In this document: piece after piece, positions 25,126-34,113 of the stretch
How the letters are laid out: each line of letters begins with the position of its first letter
Position numbering within the stretch: position 1 is the stretch's first letter
Source of the DNA: Venatoribacter pacificus
GTDB lineage: Bacteria; Pseudomonadota; Gammaproteobacteria; Pseudomonadales; Oceanobacteraceae
Assembly: GCF_025318105.1 (NCBI RefSeq)
Contig: NZ_JAOANI010000019.1
Span: 62,001 to 126,000, forward strand
DNA: 64,000 bases
Reading direction: 5' to 3'
Position numbers and translations under genes: made by a program
Notes under the pieces: model-generated
Seen by the model: only the letters and a program-made list of their open reading frames with translations
Database searches by the model: none
What the model was told of the DNA's origin: nothing

Positions 25126-27375
25126 GCTCGTCGCTGTTTTCAGCTCCTGCACCAGTTCCGGAGGCAATGCACGATCTGGCTGGCGGTAATCACAAACGCC
25201 GTTGGGGAAAATGGTCTGCAGTTGCTGGCGGTAGGGGGAGGCGTCGATATCACCGTAAAAGCCTTCAATAATGGCCTGCTCAACCGGAATCAACGCACAC
25301 TGAAAGGTATTGCCGGCAATGGATTCTCCGGCAATCTGCCGGCTGCCCTGATTAAACGGCATCAGCCGCGTACAGTTGCCGTCGGGGTGCTGGTTCCAGC
25401 GACTATCCCAGACCTGTTCGCCTTCGTAGATCACATCGCCTTCACTGCTCAGGCAGCGGTCGGTGGCAGCCGGTGGCCGGGCGCTGATCAGATCACCGTT
25501 GCTGAGCGCTGCGCGGGTCAGCCACTGGTCCATCACAGCAATGGCATCCCACATCGGGTTATAGGGTTTTTGTGAAATCCAGATCGGTTGCAGGCGGATA
25601 TCGGTGCCGGCGTTCAGCAGCCGCTGACGGGTCGATAAGGCCGCCCAGGTATGGTGGATATTCAGTTGATGATCGAGGTACATGCGCACGTCCATCACCG
25701 GAATGTTTAGTTTCCCCATAAACACATTGCCCGATTGATAGGCTGCCGTTGCGGCGGCGATACTGCCGTTAAAGCGCGGTGCAGGCTGTTCCGGGGAGGT
25801 GCTGTTAACACCGTGATGGGTCATATTGTGCTCGCCGTAGGGGGTGAAACGATACAGCCGCGAATCGCCGCTGACGTGCCAGTAGCGTTCTTCGGTCATG
25901 TCCTGTGCTGGCAGCCAGGAGCCGACGCGGCGGTTCAGTTCCAGAAATTGCGCCATGCTGATGGTGTCGTTTTTCAGCGCCTGCAGACCATATTGCACGC
26001 CGTCGTTACTCCAGGGTGACGGTGCACGGCCGCTGTCGTCGGTGCCATAGATATCGCGGTTATCCTGCCAGTGAGTCCAGTAAGTGCGTTCGCGAACCGA
26101 GCGCGCAAAGCGGTGGTAGTCACTGTGAAAATGCGGATTGTTGACCAGCGGTACCGAACCGCGCCAGCCGCTGTTGCATTCCGAGGCCGGTGGCGTCGGG
26201 TCTGGCCACTCCAGACGCAACAGTTGGGCAATATCGCTCAGCCAGCTGAGACGTGGGCGACGCTCATTGTTGACGCTCAGGCCGGATACTGCCTGGCGGT
26301 GAGCCGGATCACGCCAGAAACCGGTATCGCTGGCAAGGTGGTCAAAATAGTACTCCAGCAGCTCACAATCCAGGGTGTAGTGAATCTGGGTGACCATATC
26401 CGGGTAGGCAATCAGGGCGACACCGCCGTCGATAATACCCGGCTGGTTTTGGGCAAACAGGTTCTGCTGTAGCCCACCGCCGGAGCCACCAATACCGATG
26501 GTAAACGCCGGTTCGCCGTAACGGGCGACAAACTGACGTTTTACCCGCAGTGCGGTGTCTTCCTGCAGGCGGATGTTGTAGGTGTTATCGGTTTCGTTGG
26601 CGGTAGAAAAGGCCACGGCATAGCCTTGCTCCAGCGCTTTGCGCATGTCGCGCGTCAGGCGTTGGAGGCTGAGTTTGCCCTGCTGGAAACCAATACTGAT
26701 GCCGCCACGGAAGTAATAGATCAGCTTGCCGTTCCAGCGTGACAGGTCGGGTTTGGTGAGCTGGTCGGCGCGGCTGGTGGGCAGCAGTAAGACGTACATA
26801 AAGCGGTTAATGGTGCCGCTTTCGGCGCGCACCAGCAGCTGATGATCGTCGGGCACCGGGTCGATGTTGTCATCTACCCGCTGTGGGAAACTTTCCTGTT
26901 GGTTGCGGTAATACAGGTAATGCACCCGGGTTGGCAGGCCGCAGTCTTTGCTGTAGCCAATCACGTACTGCGAGCGCTGACCTTTCAGGGTTTCAGCGTA
27001 CACCGGGATACCCCAGCCACGGGTGTTATCGATCAGCGGCTGACCCAGATGCGACTCTTCGGTCTGGCATAAAAACGGATACTGATTCGGCCCGGCAAAC
27101 AGTGGTTCATCGGGGCCGGTGGCACCAAAGTCGATTGGAAACGGAAAGGTTTCTGCGGGGCGTTCAGCCAGTGCCGGATGCGGGCCGTTATAAGGCGGCA
27201 TATTGGCCAGCCGACTCCCCGGAGGTAAACCCACAACCTGGGGGAAATTCGAGTCCAGCCCGGCCTAGTGGCGCAGTTGCAGGTAGTAGTGATAAGCAAT
27301 GCCGGCGCTGCCGGTCAGCAACAGAACAATCACCAGCAACAGGATATTGATTTTGGCGCGGTTCAGTTTGGGCAT
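25105..27375 (-). pseudogene. Second DUF6351-like gene, interrupted by an in-frame amber codon
   Basis: A good ribosome-binding site (AAGGAG) precedes ATG 27375, which opens a basic, then hydrophobic, signal anchor (MPKLNRAKINILLLV...). Codon 37 is TAG (27267-27265). The same frame then stays open for about 720 codons to 25107 and encodes a full DUF6351-like domain, with ESGTINRFMY, GGSGG in place of GDSGG, and DGVQYGLQAL. So the anchor and body are separated by one nonsense codon and nothing else. Options are a recent pseudogene, internal initiation at GTG 27234 giving a cytoplasmic body, amber readthrough, or a sequencing error. The body itself shows no other decay. Confidence 0.72.
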
Positions 27376-27461
27376 GGCGTGCTCCTTATACTTCCAGTCT
27401 AGAAGACGGCATAAGGAGCGCAGTTACATTTTGTAGTTTTGTCGAAGCGTTACGGACTTAT

Positions 27462-28178
27462 TTACTGGCTAACAGGTTTGCCGGCGAGCAGGGCAATTTC
27501 AGCCTCGGTCAGGTCACGGAACTCGCCCACCGGCAGGTTGGGGTCGAGTACAAACTCACCCACCTGTTCACGATGCAGGTGCTCGACGTGATTACCCATG
27601 GCGGCAAACATACGCCGTACCTGGTGGTAGCGGCCTTCGTGGATGGTCAGCAGCACTTCCCGGTCGCTGATGCGTTGCAGCTGAGCAGGTTTGGTCGGCA
27701 CCGGATCATCATCGAGCAGAATACCGCGCTCACAGCGTTGCTCTGCGTCGGCACACAGGTCTTCGGCCAGCCAGGCACGGTACACTTTTGGCTGGTGATG
27801 ACGTGGTGAGGTTAAATGGTGCGACCACTGGCCATCGTCGGTGATCAGCAGCAGGCCGGTGGTATCCAGATCAAGGCGACCGACGGTGTGCATGTCGAGC
27901 CGGTTGGTGATGCCTTTGAGTAAATCAAACACCAGCGGGTGAGCGCTGCCACGGTTGGCACAGACATAGCCGGCCGGCTTGTGCAGCAGAATATAGCGGT
28001 AGCCTGTTTGCAGAATTAAGCGTTCGCCATCGAGGGTAATCTCATCACTGTCGGCCACTTTGGCCGCCGCACTTTTGGGTTTGACGCCATTGACCAGTAC
28101 ACGGCCGGATTTAACGGCTTTGGTGGCCAGTGAGCGGGTCAGGTCGGTGGTATCGGCTAGGAATTTATCGAGGCGCAT
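27462..28178 (-). CDS. rsuA: 16S rRNA pseudouridine-516 synthase RsuA
   Basis: A 238-residue pseudouridine synthase with an N-terminal S4 RNA-binding domain (MRLDKFLADTT onward) and the RsuA/RluB/E/F catalytic domain; the catalytic aspartate is in GRLDLDTTGLLL near residue 100. Long stretches resemble E. coli RsuA, such as TDDGQWSHHLTSPRHH and EGRYHQVRRMFAAMGNHV. RsuA converts U516 of 16S rRNA to pseudouridine. ATG 28178 is taken as the start because RsuA proteins begin MRLDKF; the frame runs 13 codons further upstream. Confidence 0.92.
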   Translation of the reverse strand: MRLDKFLADTTDLTRSLATKAVKSGRVLVNGVKPKSAAAKVADSDEITLDGERLILQTGYRYILLHKPAGYVCANRGSAHPLVFDLLKGITNRLDMHTVGRLDLDTTGLLLITDDGQWSHHLTSPRHHQPKVYRAWLAEDLCADAEQRCERGILLDDDPVPTKPAQLQRISDREVLLTIHEGRYHQVRRMFAAMGNHVEHLHREQVGEFVLDPNLPVGEFRDLTEAEIALLAGKPVSQ

Positions 28179-28410
28179 GATGAACTGCAGAAAAAGAATG
28201 AGGCCGCATTTTATCACGGCGTAGAGAAGGCGTCTGTCCTGCCTGCCGGTTCTGCTTCTGTTGTTCTGGCTGTATCAGTGAGACAAAGCATTCCGGCCTG
28301 GAGGTCGTCGGCAACTCTTTGCAACCGGGATAAGCATGCTTTAATAGCGACGCGCACAACACACAACACATAACAAGAACAGCAGGCCGTCAACATAGAA
28401 GGGGCAGGGT

Positions 28411-29670
28411 GTGACAGAACAAAATAGGTGGAACATACGCAGCTATTGGCCGGGCATTAATGCCCAGATTCTGATTGCCGCCGCGGCCGGATTGCTGCTT
28501 GGCTACTGGCTGAATGGCCAGAATGCCGCGCCACAGACCCGTGATCAGATTCTGTACGTCGCCGGTCTGGCCGGTGGTGTGTTTATTGATCTGCTGAAAA
28601 TGGTGCTGATTCCGCTGATCTTTACCTCCATCGTTACCGGAGTCGCGCACTTGCAGGCGCATCGCCAGGCCAGCCGGGTGTGGCGCTATACCTTTGGTTT
28701 CTTTGTGCTGTCGATGCTGCTGGCAATGATACTGGCGCTGGTCGCCACCGGCTGGGTCAGACCCGGCGACGGGCTGCAGCTGGATATGTTTGCCGACAGC
28801 ATGGCCAGCGTCAAAATCACTCAGCTCAGTGGCCCGGAATTTCTTGCCCAGTTTCTGCACAGCCTGTTTTTGAATCCGCTGCAGGCGATGGCCAATGGCA
28901 AAATTTTACCCGTGGTGGTGTTTGCCCTGTTTCTCGGTGCGGCGATGGTGAAAGCGGGTGAGCGTAAACAACAGGTACTGGGTGTGTTGCAGGAATTGCT
29001 GGAGCTGCTGATGCTCATTATTCAGTGGGTAATGTACCTCGCCCCGCTGGGCGTTTTTGCTTTGCTGACCAAGCTGATGGCCACCCAGGATATGGCGCTG
29101 TTGCGTACCATGGGTGAGTTTATTCTGCTGATTTTCGCCATCACGCTGATTCATGGTGTCGTGGTGCTGCCTGGTCTGCTGTATGTATTTACGCGTAAAT
29201 CGCCGCTGTGGTTGTGGCGCGGAACGCGTCAGGCTCTGGTCACGGCATTTGCCACCAGTTCCAGCGCGGCGACGCTGCCGGTCAGCCTTAAGTGTGCCGA
29301 AGAGCAGCTGCAGGTACGTAATGATGTTGCCGGTTTTGTACTGCCGGTGGGGGCGACCATGAACATGGACGGTACAGCACTGTATGAAGCCTCGGCGGCG
29401 CTGTTTATTGCCTATCTGGCGGGGGTGGATTTATCCGTCGGCCAGCAGATTATCGTTATGCTGACCGCGATGGTGGCCTCGATGGGCGCACCGGGAATCC
29501 CCAGTGCCGGCATGGTGACCATGGTGATGGTGTTGCAATCGGTGGGGTTACCGGCCGAAGCCATCGCCATTCTGCTGCCGATTGACCGCATTCTCGACAC
29601 TGTGCGTACGGCCGTGAATGTCGAAGGCGACCTGGTCGCTTCAGTGGTGGTGAATGAGCGCCTGGGCTGA
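28411..29670 (+). CDS. Dicarboxylate/amino acid:cation symporter (DAACS family, DctA/GltP-like)
   Basis: A 419-residue membrane transporter. Family hallmarks are a serine-rich loop (TSSSAATLP near 290), the cation-binding NMDGTALYE (near 313), a GAPGIPSAGMV loop (near 363) and DRILDTVRTAVNVEGD near the C-terminus. Such proteins import C4-dicarboxylates, glutamate or aspartate with protons or sodium. Start is GTG at 28411 with AGGGGCAGGG just upstream. The specific substrate cannot be assigned. It stands alone between rsuA (divergent) and rimO. Confidence 0.86.
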   Translation: MTEQNRWNIRSYWPGINAQILIAAAAGLLLGYWLNGQNAAPQTRDQILYVAGLAGGVFIDLLKMVLIPLIFTSIVTGVAHLQAHRQASRVWRYTFGFFVLSMLLAMILALVATGWVRPGDGLQLDMFADSMASVKITQLSGPEFLAQFLHSLFLNPLQAMANGKILPVVVFALFLGAAMVKAGERKQQVLGVLQELLELLMLIIQWVMYLAPLGVFALLTKLMATQDMALLRTMGEFILLIFAITLIHGVVVLPGLLYVFTRKSPLWLWRGTRQALVTAFATSSSAATLPVSLKCAEEQLQVRNDVAGFVLPVGATMNMDGTALYEASAALFIAYLAGVDLSVGQQIIVMLTAMVASMGAPGIPSAGMVTMVMVLQSVGLPAEAIAILLPIDRILDTVRTAVNVEGDLVASVVVNERLG

Positions 29671-29857
29671 ACTCCGGTGGTTCAGGGCGGTACAGGCAGT
29701 GAAATAGGCAGGTTTGAGCGCAGTCTCTGCAATGACTCTGTCTGCCGACTTCTGTACAATCCGCGCCAATTCTGTTTCCGGTACGCTGCCCCGCGCCGCA
29801 ATAAAAACAGTGGAGTGATCAACGAGGGCAGCGGCCTTATTCCGTGAGGTTTGTGTT

Positions 29858-31201
29858 ATGTCCGATGGCAAATTGTCTTCCGGCAAGGTTGGTTTTGTCT
29901 CCCTTGGCTGTCCCAAAGCGCTGGTGGATTCTGAAAAGATCCTGACCCAGCTGAAAATGGATGGCTATGACGTGGTGAACAGCTACGACAACGCCGACGT
30001 GGTGGTGGTGAATACCTGTGGCTTTATCGATGCCGCCAAGCAGGAATCGCTGGATGCCATCCGCGAGGCCATGACCGAAAACGGCAAGGTGATCGTGACC
30101 GGCTGCATGGGCAAAGGCAAAGATGCCGAAACCATCAGAGAACTGAACCCTGGCATTCTGGCTGTTACCGGCCCGCAAGCTTATGAAGAAGTAATGACCG
30201 CCGTGCACGAGTGGGTGCCGCCGGTGGCGCAGGAACATAACCCGTATATTGATCTGGTGCCGCCGCAGGGTGTGAAGCTGACGCCGCGCCATTACTCCTA
30301 CCTGAAAATTTCCGAAGGCTGTAACCACAGCTGCACCTTCTGCATCATTCCGGATATGCGTGGCAAGCATGTCAGCCGTCCGATTGGTGATGTGCTGGAC
30401 GAAGCCAAGCGTCTGGTGGCGGCGGGCACCCGTGAGCTGCTGGTGATTTCGCAGGATACCTCGGCGTATGGCGTTGATCTGAAATACCGTACCGGTTTCT
30501 GGGACGGTAAGCCGGTTAAAACCAAACTCTACGATCTGTGCAAAGAACTGGGCGAACTGGGTGCCTGGGTGCGTCTGCACTATGTGTACCCGTACCCAAG
30601 CGTGGATGACATTATGCCTTTGATGGCCGAAGGCAAAATTCTGCCGTATCTGGATATTCCGTTTCAGCACGCCAGTCCGCGTATTCTGAAGCTGATGAAA
30701 CGTCCGGCCCATGCTGAGAACACGCTGGAGCGTATCCATAAATGGCGCGCCCAGGTGCCGGATCTGGTGATCCGTTCGACCTTTGTGGTCGGCTTCCCCG
30801 GTGAAACCGAAGAAGACTTCCAGATGCTGCTCGACTGGCTGGAGGAAGCGGAGCTCGACCGCGTTGGCTGCTTTAAATACAGCCCGGTGGAAGGCGCGAA
30901 AGCCAACGATCTGCCGGACCATGTGCCGGAAGAGATTCAGCAGGAGCGCTTTGATCGCTTTATGCAGGCGCAGCAGGCGATCAGTGCACGTAAGCTGCAG
31001 CGTAAAATCGGTAGCCGTATGACGGTCATCATTGATGAAGTGGACGAAGAGGGCGCGGTTGCCCGTTCCGCCGCCGATGCGCCGAATATTGATGGTATGG
31101 TGTACCTGAATGATTTCTTCGATTGTCAGCCGGGCGATTTTGTTGAGGTTGAGATCGAGCACGCCGATGAGTACGACCTGTGGGCATCACCGGTGGTCTG
31201 A
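29858..31201 (+). CDS. rimO: Ribosomal protein S12 methylthiotransferase RimO
   Basis: A 447-residue radical-SAM enzyme that adds a methylthio group to an aspartate of ribosomal protein S12. Domains in order: UPF0004 cluster-binding (SLGCPKALVDSE, VVNTCGFID), radical SAM with CNHSCTFC near 155, and a C-terminal TRAM domain (about 378-445). All six cluster cysteines are visible. A strong terminator follows the stop. Confidence 0.95.
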   Translation: MSDGKLSSGKVGFVSLGCPKALVDSEKILTQLKMDGYDVVNSYDNADVVVVNTCGFIDAAKQESLDAIREAMTENGKVIVTGCMGKGKDAETIRELNPGILAVTGPQAYEEVMTAVHEWVPPVAQEHNPYIDLVPPQGVKLTPRHYSYLKISEGCNHSCTFCIIPDMRGKHVSRPIGDVLDEAKRLVAAGTRELLVISQDTSAYGVDLKYRTGFWDGKPVKTKLYDLCKELGELGAWVRLHYVYPYPSVDDIMPLMAEGKILPYLDIPFQHASPRILKLMKRPAHAENTLERIHKWRAQVPDLVIRSTFVVGFPGETEEDFQMLLDWLEEAELDRVGCFKYSPVEGAKANDLPDHVPEEIQQERFDRFMQAQQAISARKLQRKIGSRMTVIIDEVDEEGAVARSAADAPNIDGMVYLNDFFDCQPGDFVEVEIEHADEYDLWASPVV

Positions 31202-31227
31202 TGTCTATTTGAAAAGATGATGATCTT

Positions 31228-31257
31228 ATAAAGTCCCTTTTCAGGGACTTTATTTTG
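31228..31257 (+). terminator. Rho-independent terminator of rimO
   Basis: ATAAAGTCCCT (31228-31238) pairs with AGGGACTTTAT (31243-31253) around a TTTC loop and runs into TTTTGTCTTTTT. It closes rimO. Its AAGTCC motif recurs in the following promoter region of hipBA. Confidence 0.88.
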
Positions 31258-31360
31258 TCTTTTTGCTATTAAAGTCCTATTTGTCGATCTTTATGGTGTA
31301 TTGACTTTAATGTCCCTCAGTGGGATCTTAGTGGCTATTATTAGTTATTAAGTCCACTTT
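31231..31360. promoter_or_regulatory. hipBA control region with repeated AAGTCC motifs
   Basis: AAGTCCCTTTT (31231), AAGTCCTATTT (31272) and AAGTCCACTTT (31350) are direct repeats, and GACTTTAATGTCCC (31303) carries an inverted/partial version. HipB-type repressors bind several palindromic or repeated sites ahead of hipB, so these are candidate operators. TTGACT at 31301 is a possible -35 box. Confidence 0.5.
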
Positions 31361-31370
31361 TGGTTGCTTT

Positions 31371-31748
31371 ATGCCATCTTCATCTGCTGCTTATTCCGAT
31401 TTGTCTCCCGCTGCCCTCAGCGAGCTGCTGGGTGAGCGCCTGAAGCTGGCACGGCTGAATCAGGATCTGACTCAGGCTCAGGTTGCTGAGCAGGCGGGTG
31501 TCAGCCGTAAAGTCGTGATCAATGCCGAAAAGGGCAAAGCATCGCTGGAAGTGTTTGTTGCTGTCTTGCAGGCGCTGAATCAGGTGTCGCAGCTGGATCA
31601 GTTTTTGCCGCCGCAGACCTTATCGCCTTTGCAGCTGGCAAAGCTGCAGGGGAAGCGTCGCCAGCGGGCTTCAGGTCTGGGTCTGGATTTTGTGCAGGGG
31701 CAGCAGGCTGCTGATACGGGACCGGCAGAGGAGGGCGGCTCATGGTGA
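31371..31748 (+). CDS. hipB: HipB-like XRE-family antitoxin/repressor
   Basis: A 125-residue protein with an XRE helix-turn-helix at about residues 20-75 (LNQDLTQAQVAEQAGVSRKVVINAEKG, in parts) and a polar, glutamine-rich C-terminal tail. It ends seven bases inside the following hipA gene. The pair looks like a HipBA type II toxin-antitoxin module in which HipB binds operator DNA and neutralises the HipA kinase. Assignment rests on the helix-turn-helix plus the hipA neighbour. Confidence 0.8.
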   Translation: MPSSSAAYSDLSPAALSELLGERLKLARLNQDLTQAQVAEQAGVSRKVVINAEKGKASLEVFVAVLQALNQVSQLDQFLPPQTLSPLQLAKLQGKRRQRASGLGLDFVQGQQAADTGPAEEGGSW

Positions 31749-33070
31749 TGGAGGCAATCCGGGTGCAATACGCCGAGGGTGCTGTAACCCATTCTGTGGG
31801 AGCGGTCAGCTTTGATACCGCTAGCGGACAGGGGGCATTTGAGTACAGCCCGGAATTTATCCGCAGTGGCATCGAATTAGCACCTCTGACCATGCCTCTG
31901 GCGGCGGGTGTTTATCGTTTTCCGCAACTTGGCTTCGCCACCTTTAAAGGCTTACCCGGTTTAATTGCCGACTCGCTGCCGGATGACTTTGGTAATGCGG
32001 TATTAAACGCCTGGGTTGCCAGTCGCGGTAAGCGCCCGCAGGACATCACGCCACTGCAACGTCTGCAGTACACCGGTAAACGTGGCATGGGTGCGCTGGA
32101 ATTTGCACCGGCGACGCGGCTGAAAAGTCTGAATGCCTCGCAGCAGGTGGACATTCATGCGCTGGTGGAAATCGCGCAGGATATTCTCGATAAGCGCAGT
32201 AATTTTCAGGTGACGCTTGGTCAGCACGGTGCCGATGATAAAGAAGCCATGCTGGCGCTGTTATCGGTGGGCATGAGTGCTGGTGGCGCACGGCCTAAAG
32301 CTGTACTGGCCTTTAACGACGATTTTACTCAGGCGCGCTCCGGGCAGACCGATGTACCGGCAGGGTTCAGTCAGTATCTGATGAAGTTTGATGGTGTCAG
32401 TGAACACAATCAGAATACAGAAACCTTTGGTGATCCTATGGGTTATGGCGCCATGGAATATGTCTATGCGCAGATGGCTCAGGCCTGCGGCATTCAGATG
32501 ATGCCCTGTTATTTATTGGCAGAAGGTAATCGCCGCCATTTTCTGACCCGGCGATTTGATCGCGCGGGTAACGACAAAATTCATATGCAGACGCTTAATG
32601 GTCTGGCGCATGTGGATTATATAAAACCGGGCAGTTTTTCCTACGCCGAAGTGTTTGCCGTAGCGCGCCGGTTAAAACTGAGTGCGGCTGAAGCAGAACA
32701 GATTCTGCGCCGTATGATATTTAATATCGTTGGCCGTAATCATGATGACCATGCCAAAAATACCGCCTTTCTGTACCGTAACCGGAAATGGTCGCTGGCA
32801 CCGGCTTATGATCTGGCATACAGCTATAAACCCGGCAGTCCCTGGGTAAACAGCCATTGGATGAGTTTAAACGGCAAACGGGATGGCTTTACCCGTGAAG
32901 ATATTTATTCGCTGGAAAAGCTCAGTCCGTTATTCAGCCGTAAAAAACTGAATGCGGTGATTGATGAAATCGTTGAGCAGGTTTCCCGTTGGCCCCAGCT
33001 GGCCAGAGAACAGGGCGTACCGGCATCACTGGCGACTGAAATCACCGCCAATTTGCGCTTGAGCTTATGA
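31742..33070 (+). CDS. hipA: HipA-family serine/threonine kinase toxin
   Basis: A 442-residue, full-length HipA. The N-terminal subdomain (about 1-105) contains GLPGLIADSLPDDFGNAVLNAW, in two halves; the kinase core has the catalytic/metal segment GRNHDDHAKNTAF near 330 and APAYDLAYSY near 352. HipA of E. coli phosphorylates GltX and stops translation, producing persisters; related HipA kinases hit other tRNA synthetases. Start ATG 31742 has GAGGAGG upstream and overlaps hipB. Its stop overlaps the next gene by four bases. Confidence 0.87.
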   Translation: MVMEAIRVQYAEGAVTHSVGAVSFDTASGQGAFEYSPEFIRSGIELAPLTMPLAAGVYRFPQLGFATFKGLPGLIADSLPDDFGNAVLNAWVASRGKRPQDITPLQRLQYTGKRGMGALEFAPATRLKSLNASQQVDIHALVEIAQDILDKRSNFQVTLGQHGADDKEAMLALLSVGMSAGGARPKAVLAFNDDFTQARSGQTDVPAGFSQYLMKFDGVSEHNQNTETFGDPMGYGAMEYVYAQMAQACGIQMMPCYLLAEGNRRHFLTRRFDRAGNDKIHMQTLNGLAHVDYIKPGSFSYAEVFAVARRLKLSAAEAEQILRRMIFNIVGRNHDDHAKNTAFLYRNRKWSLAPAYDLAYSYKPGSPWVNSHWMSLNGKRDGFTREDIYSLEKLSPLFSRKKLNAVIDEIVEQVSRWPQLAREQGVPASLATEITANLRLSL

Positions 33071-34113
33071 GTAAAAAAATTCTTCTGCTGTCTGCCTACC
33101 GCTCCGACAGTCACGCCAGCTGGGTGAATTGGCTGACGCAGAATCTGGCCGCTGACTGGCGTGTGCTGGAATTGCCAGGGCGTTATTTCCGCTGGCGCAT
33201 TCGCGGTAATCCACTCAGCTGGCTGGATGAATTGCCTGAACTTCTGCACGATTGGCAACCTGAGCGTATTCTGGCCACCTCGATGGTGGATATCGCCACT
33301 ATTAAGGGCTTGGTTCCGCAACTGGCTGTGGTGCCGGTCAGTTATTATTTTCACGAAAACCAGTTTGCGTATCCGCAGGGAGAAGGCCAGCACGATTCGG
33401 TTGATCCGATGATGGTGCAGCTGTATGGCGCGCTGGCGGCGGATGAGTGCTTATTTAATTCTGATTTTAACCGCCAGACGTTTTTAACCGGTGTGGATGC
33501 ACTGTTAAAAAAACTGCCGGATTGTAAACCATCGTCGTTATCTGATCGTCTCAGGAAAAAATCCACAATATTACCGGTGCCGGTTAACGCTGTTATGGCG
33601 GGAGAAAAAATCCCGGGTCTTATTGTCTGGAATCACCGCTGGGAATACGACAAAAAGCCAGAGAATTTTTTACAGTTACTGCAGTTACTGAAAGCTCAGG
33701 GCGTTGATTTTAAATTGGCGCTGCTGGGTGCTCGGGCGCAAAAAACACCCGCGGCCCTGAACCAGATCCGCACTGAATTTTCTGCGCAGATTCTGGTGGA
33801 TGGAATGCTTAGCCGAACGGATTATAAATATTGGCTGGGGGCCGCTCAGGTGGTGGTCAGTACCGCCATTCATGAGTTTCAGGGGTTGTCGGTGCATGAG
33901 GCCGTCAGTGCCGGAGCGGTACCGGTCGTGCCGGATGATCTGTGCTACCGCGAACAATATCCGGCAGCGCTGCGTTATCCGCCCGCAGATACTGGCGCGG
34001 CGGCGACTATTATTCGCGCAGTATTGTCTGACAGTGATCGTCGCTTACCACCGGCAACAGTGACCAGTTCCGCCGATGCCTGGCAGCAATGGTTTTCACT
34101 GTTGCGCCAGTAA
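33067..34113 (+). CDS. tRNA-queuosine alpha-mannosyltransferase homologue (DUF3524)
   Basis: A 348-residue glycosyltransferase with the DUF3524 N-terminal domain (ILLLSAYRSDSHASWVNWL at the start; SYYFHENQFAYP near 96) and a GT4-type C-terminal domain (NHRWEYDKKPENF near 190; EFQGLSVHEAVSAGAVPVVPD near 272). The human relative (GTDC1/QTMAN) mannosylates queuosine in tRNA-Asp; the bacterial role is inferred. ATGA overlap with hipA implies coupled translation, an unusual partnership of a translation-arrest kinase with a tRNA-modifying enzyme. Its 3' end overlaps the converging response-regulator gene by 18 bases. Confidence 0.82.
   Translation: MSKKILLLSAYRSDSHASWVNWLTQNLAADWRVLELPGRYFRWRIRGNPLSWLDELPELLHDWQPERILATSMVDIATIKGLVPQLAVVPVSYYFHENQFAYPQGEGQHDSVDPMMVQLYGALAADECLFNSDFNRQTFLTGVDALLKKLPDCKPSSLSDRLRKKSTILPVPVNAVMAGEKIPGLIVWNHRWEYDKKPENFLQLLQLLKAQGVDFKLALLGARAQKTPAALNQIRTEFSAQILVDGMLSRTDYKYWLGAAQVVVSTAIHEFQGLSVHEAVSAGAVPVVPDDLCYREQYPAALRYPPADTGAAATIIRAVLSDSDRRLPPATVTSSADAWQQWFSLLRQ

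Noticed and set aside
29837..31162. Open frame of 441 codons opposite rimO
   Set aside because: Complete overlap with a certain rimO gene; histidine-rich low-sense translation typical of an antisense shadow.
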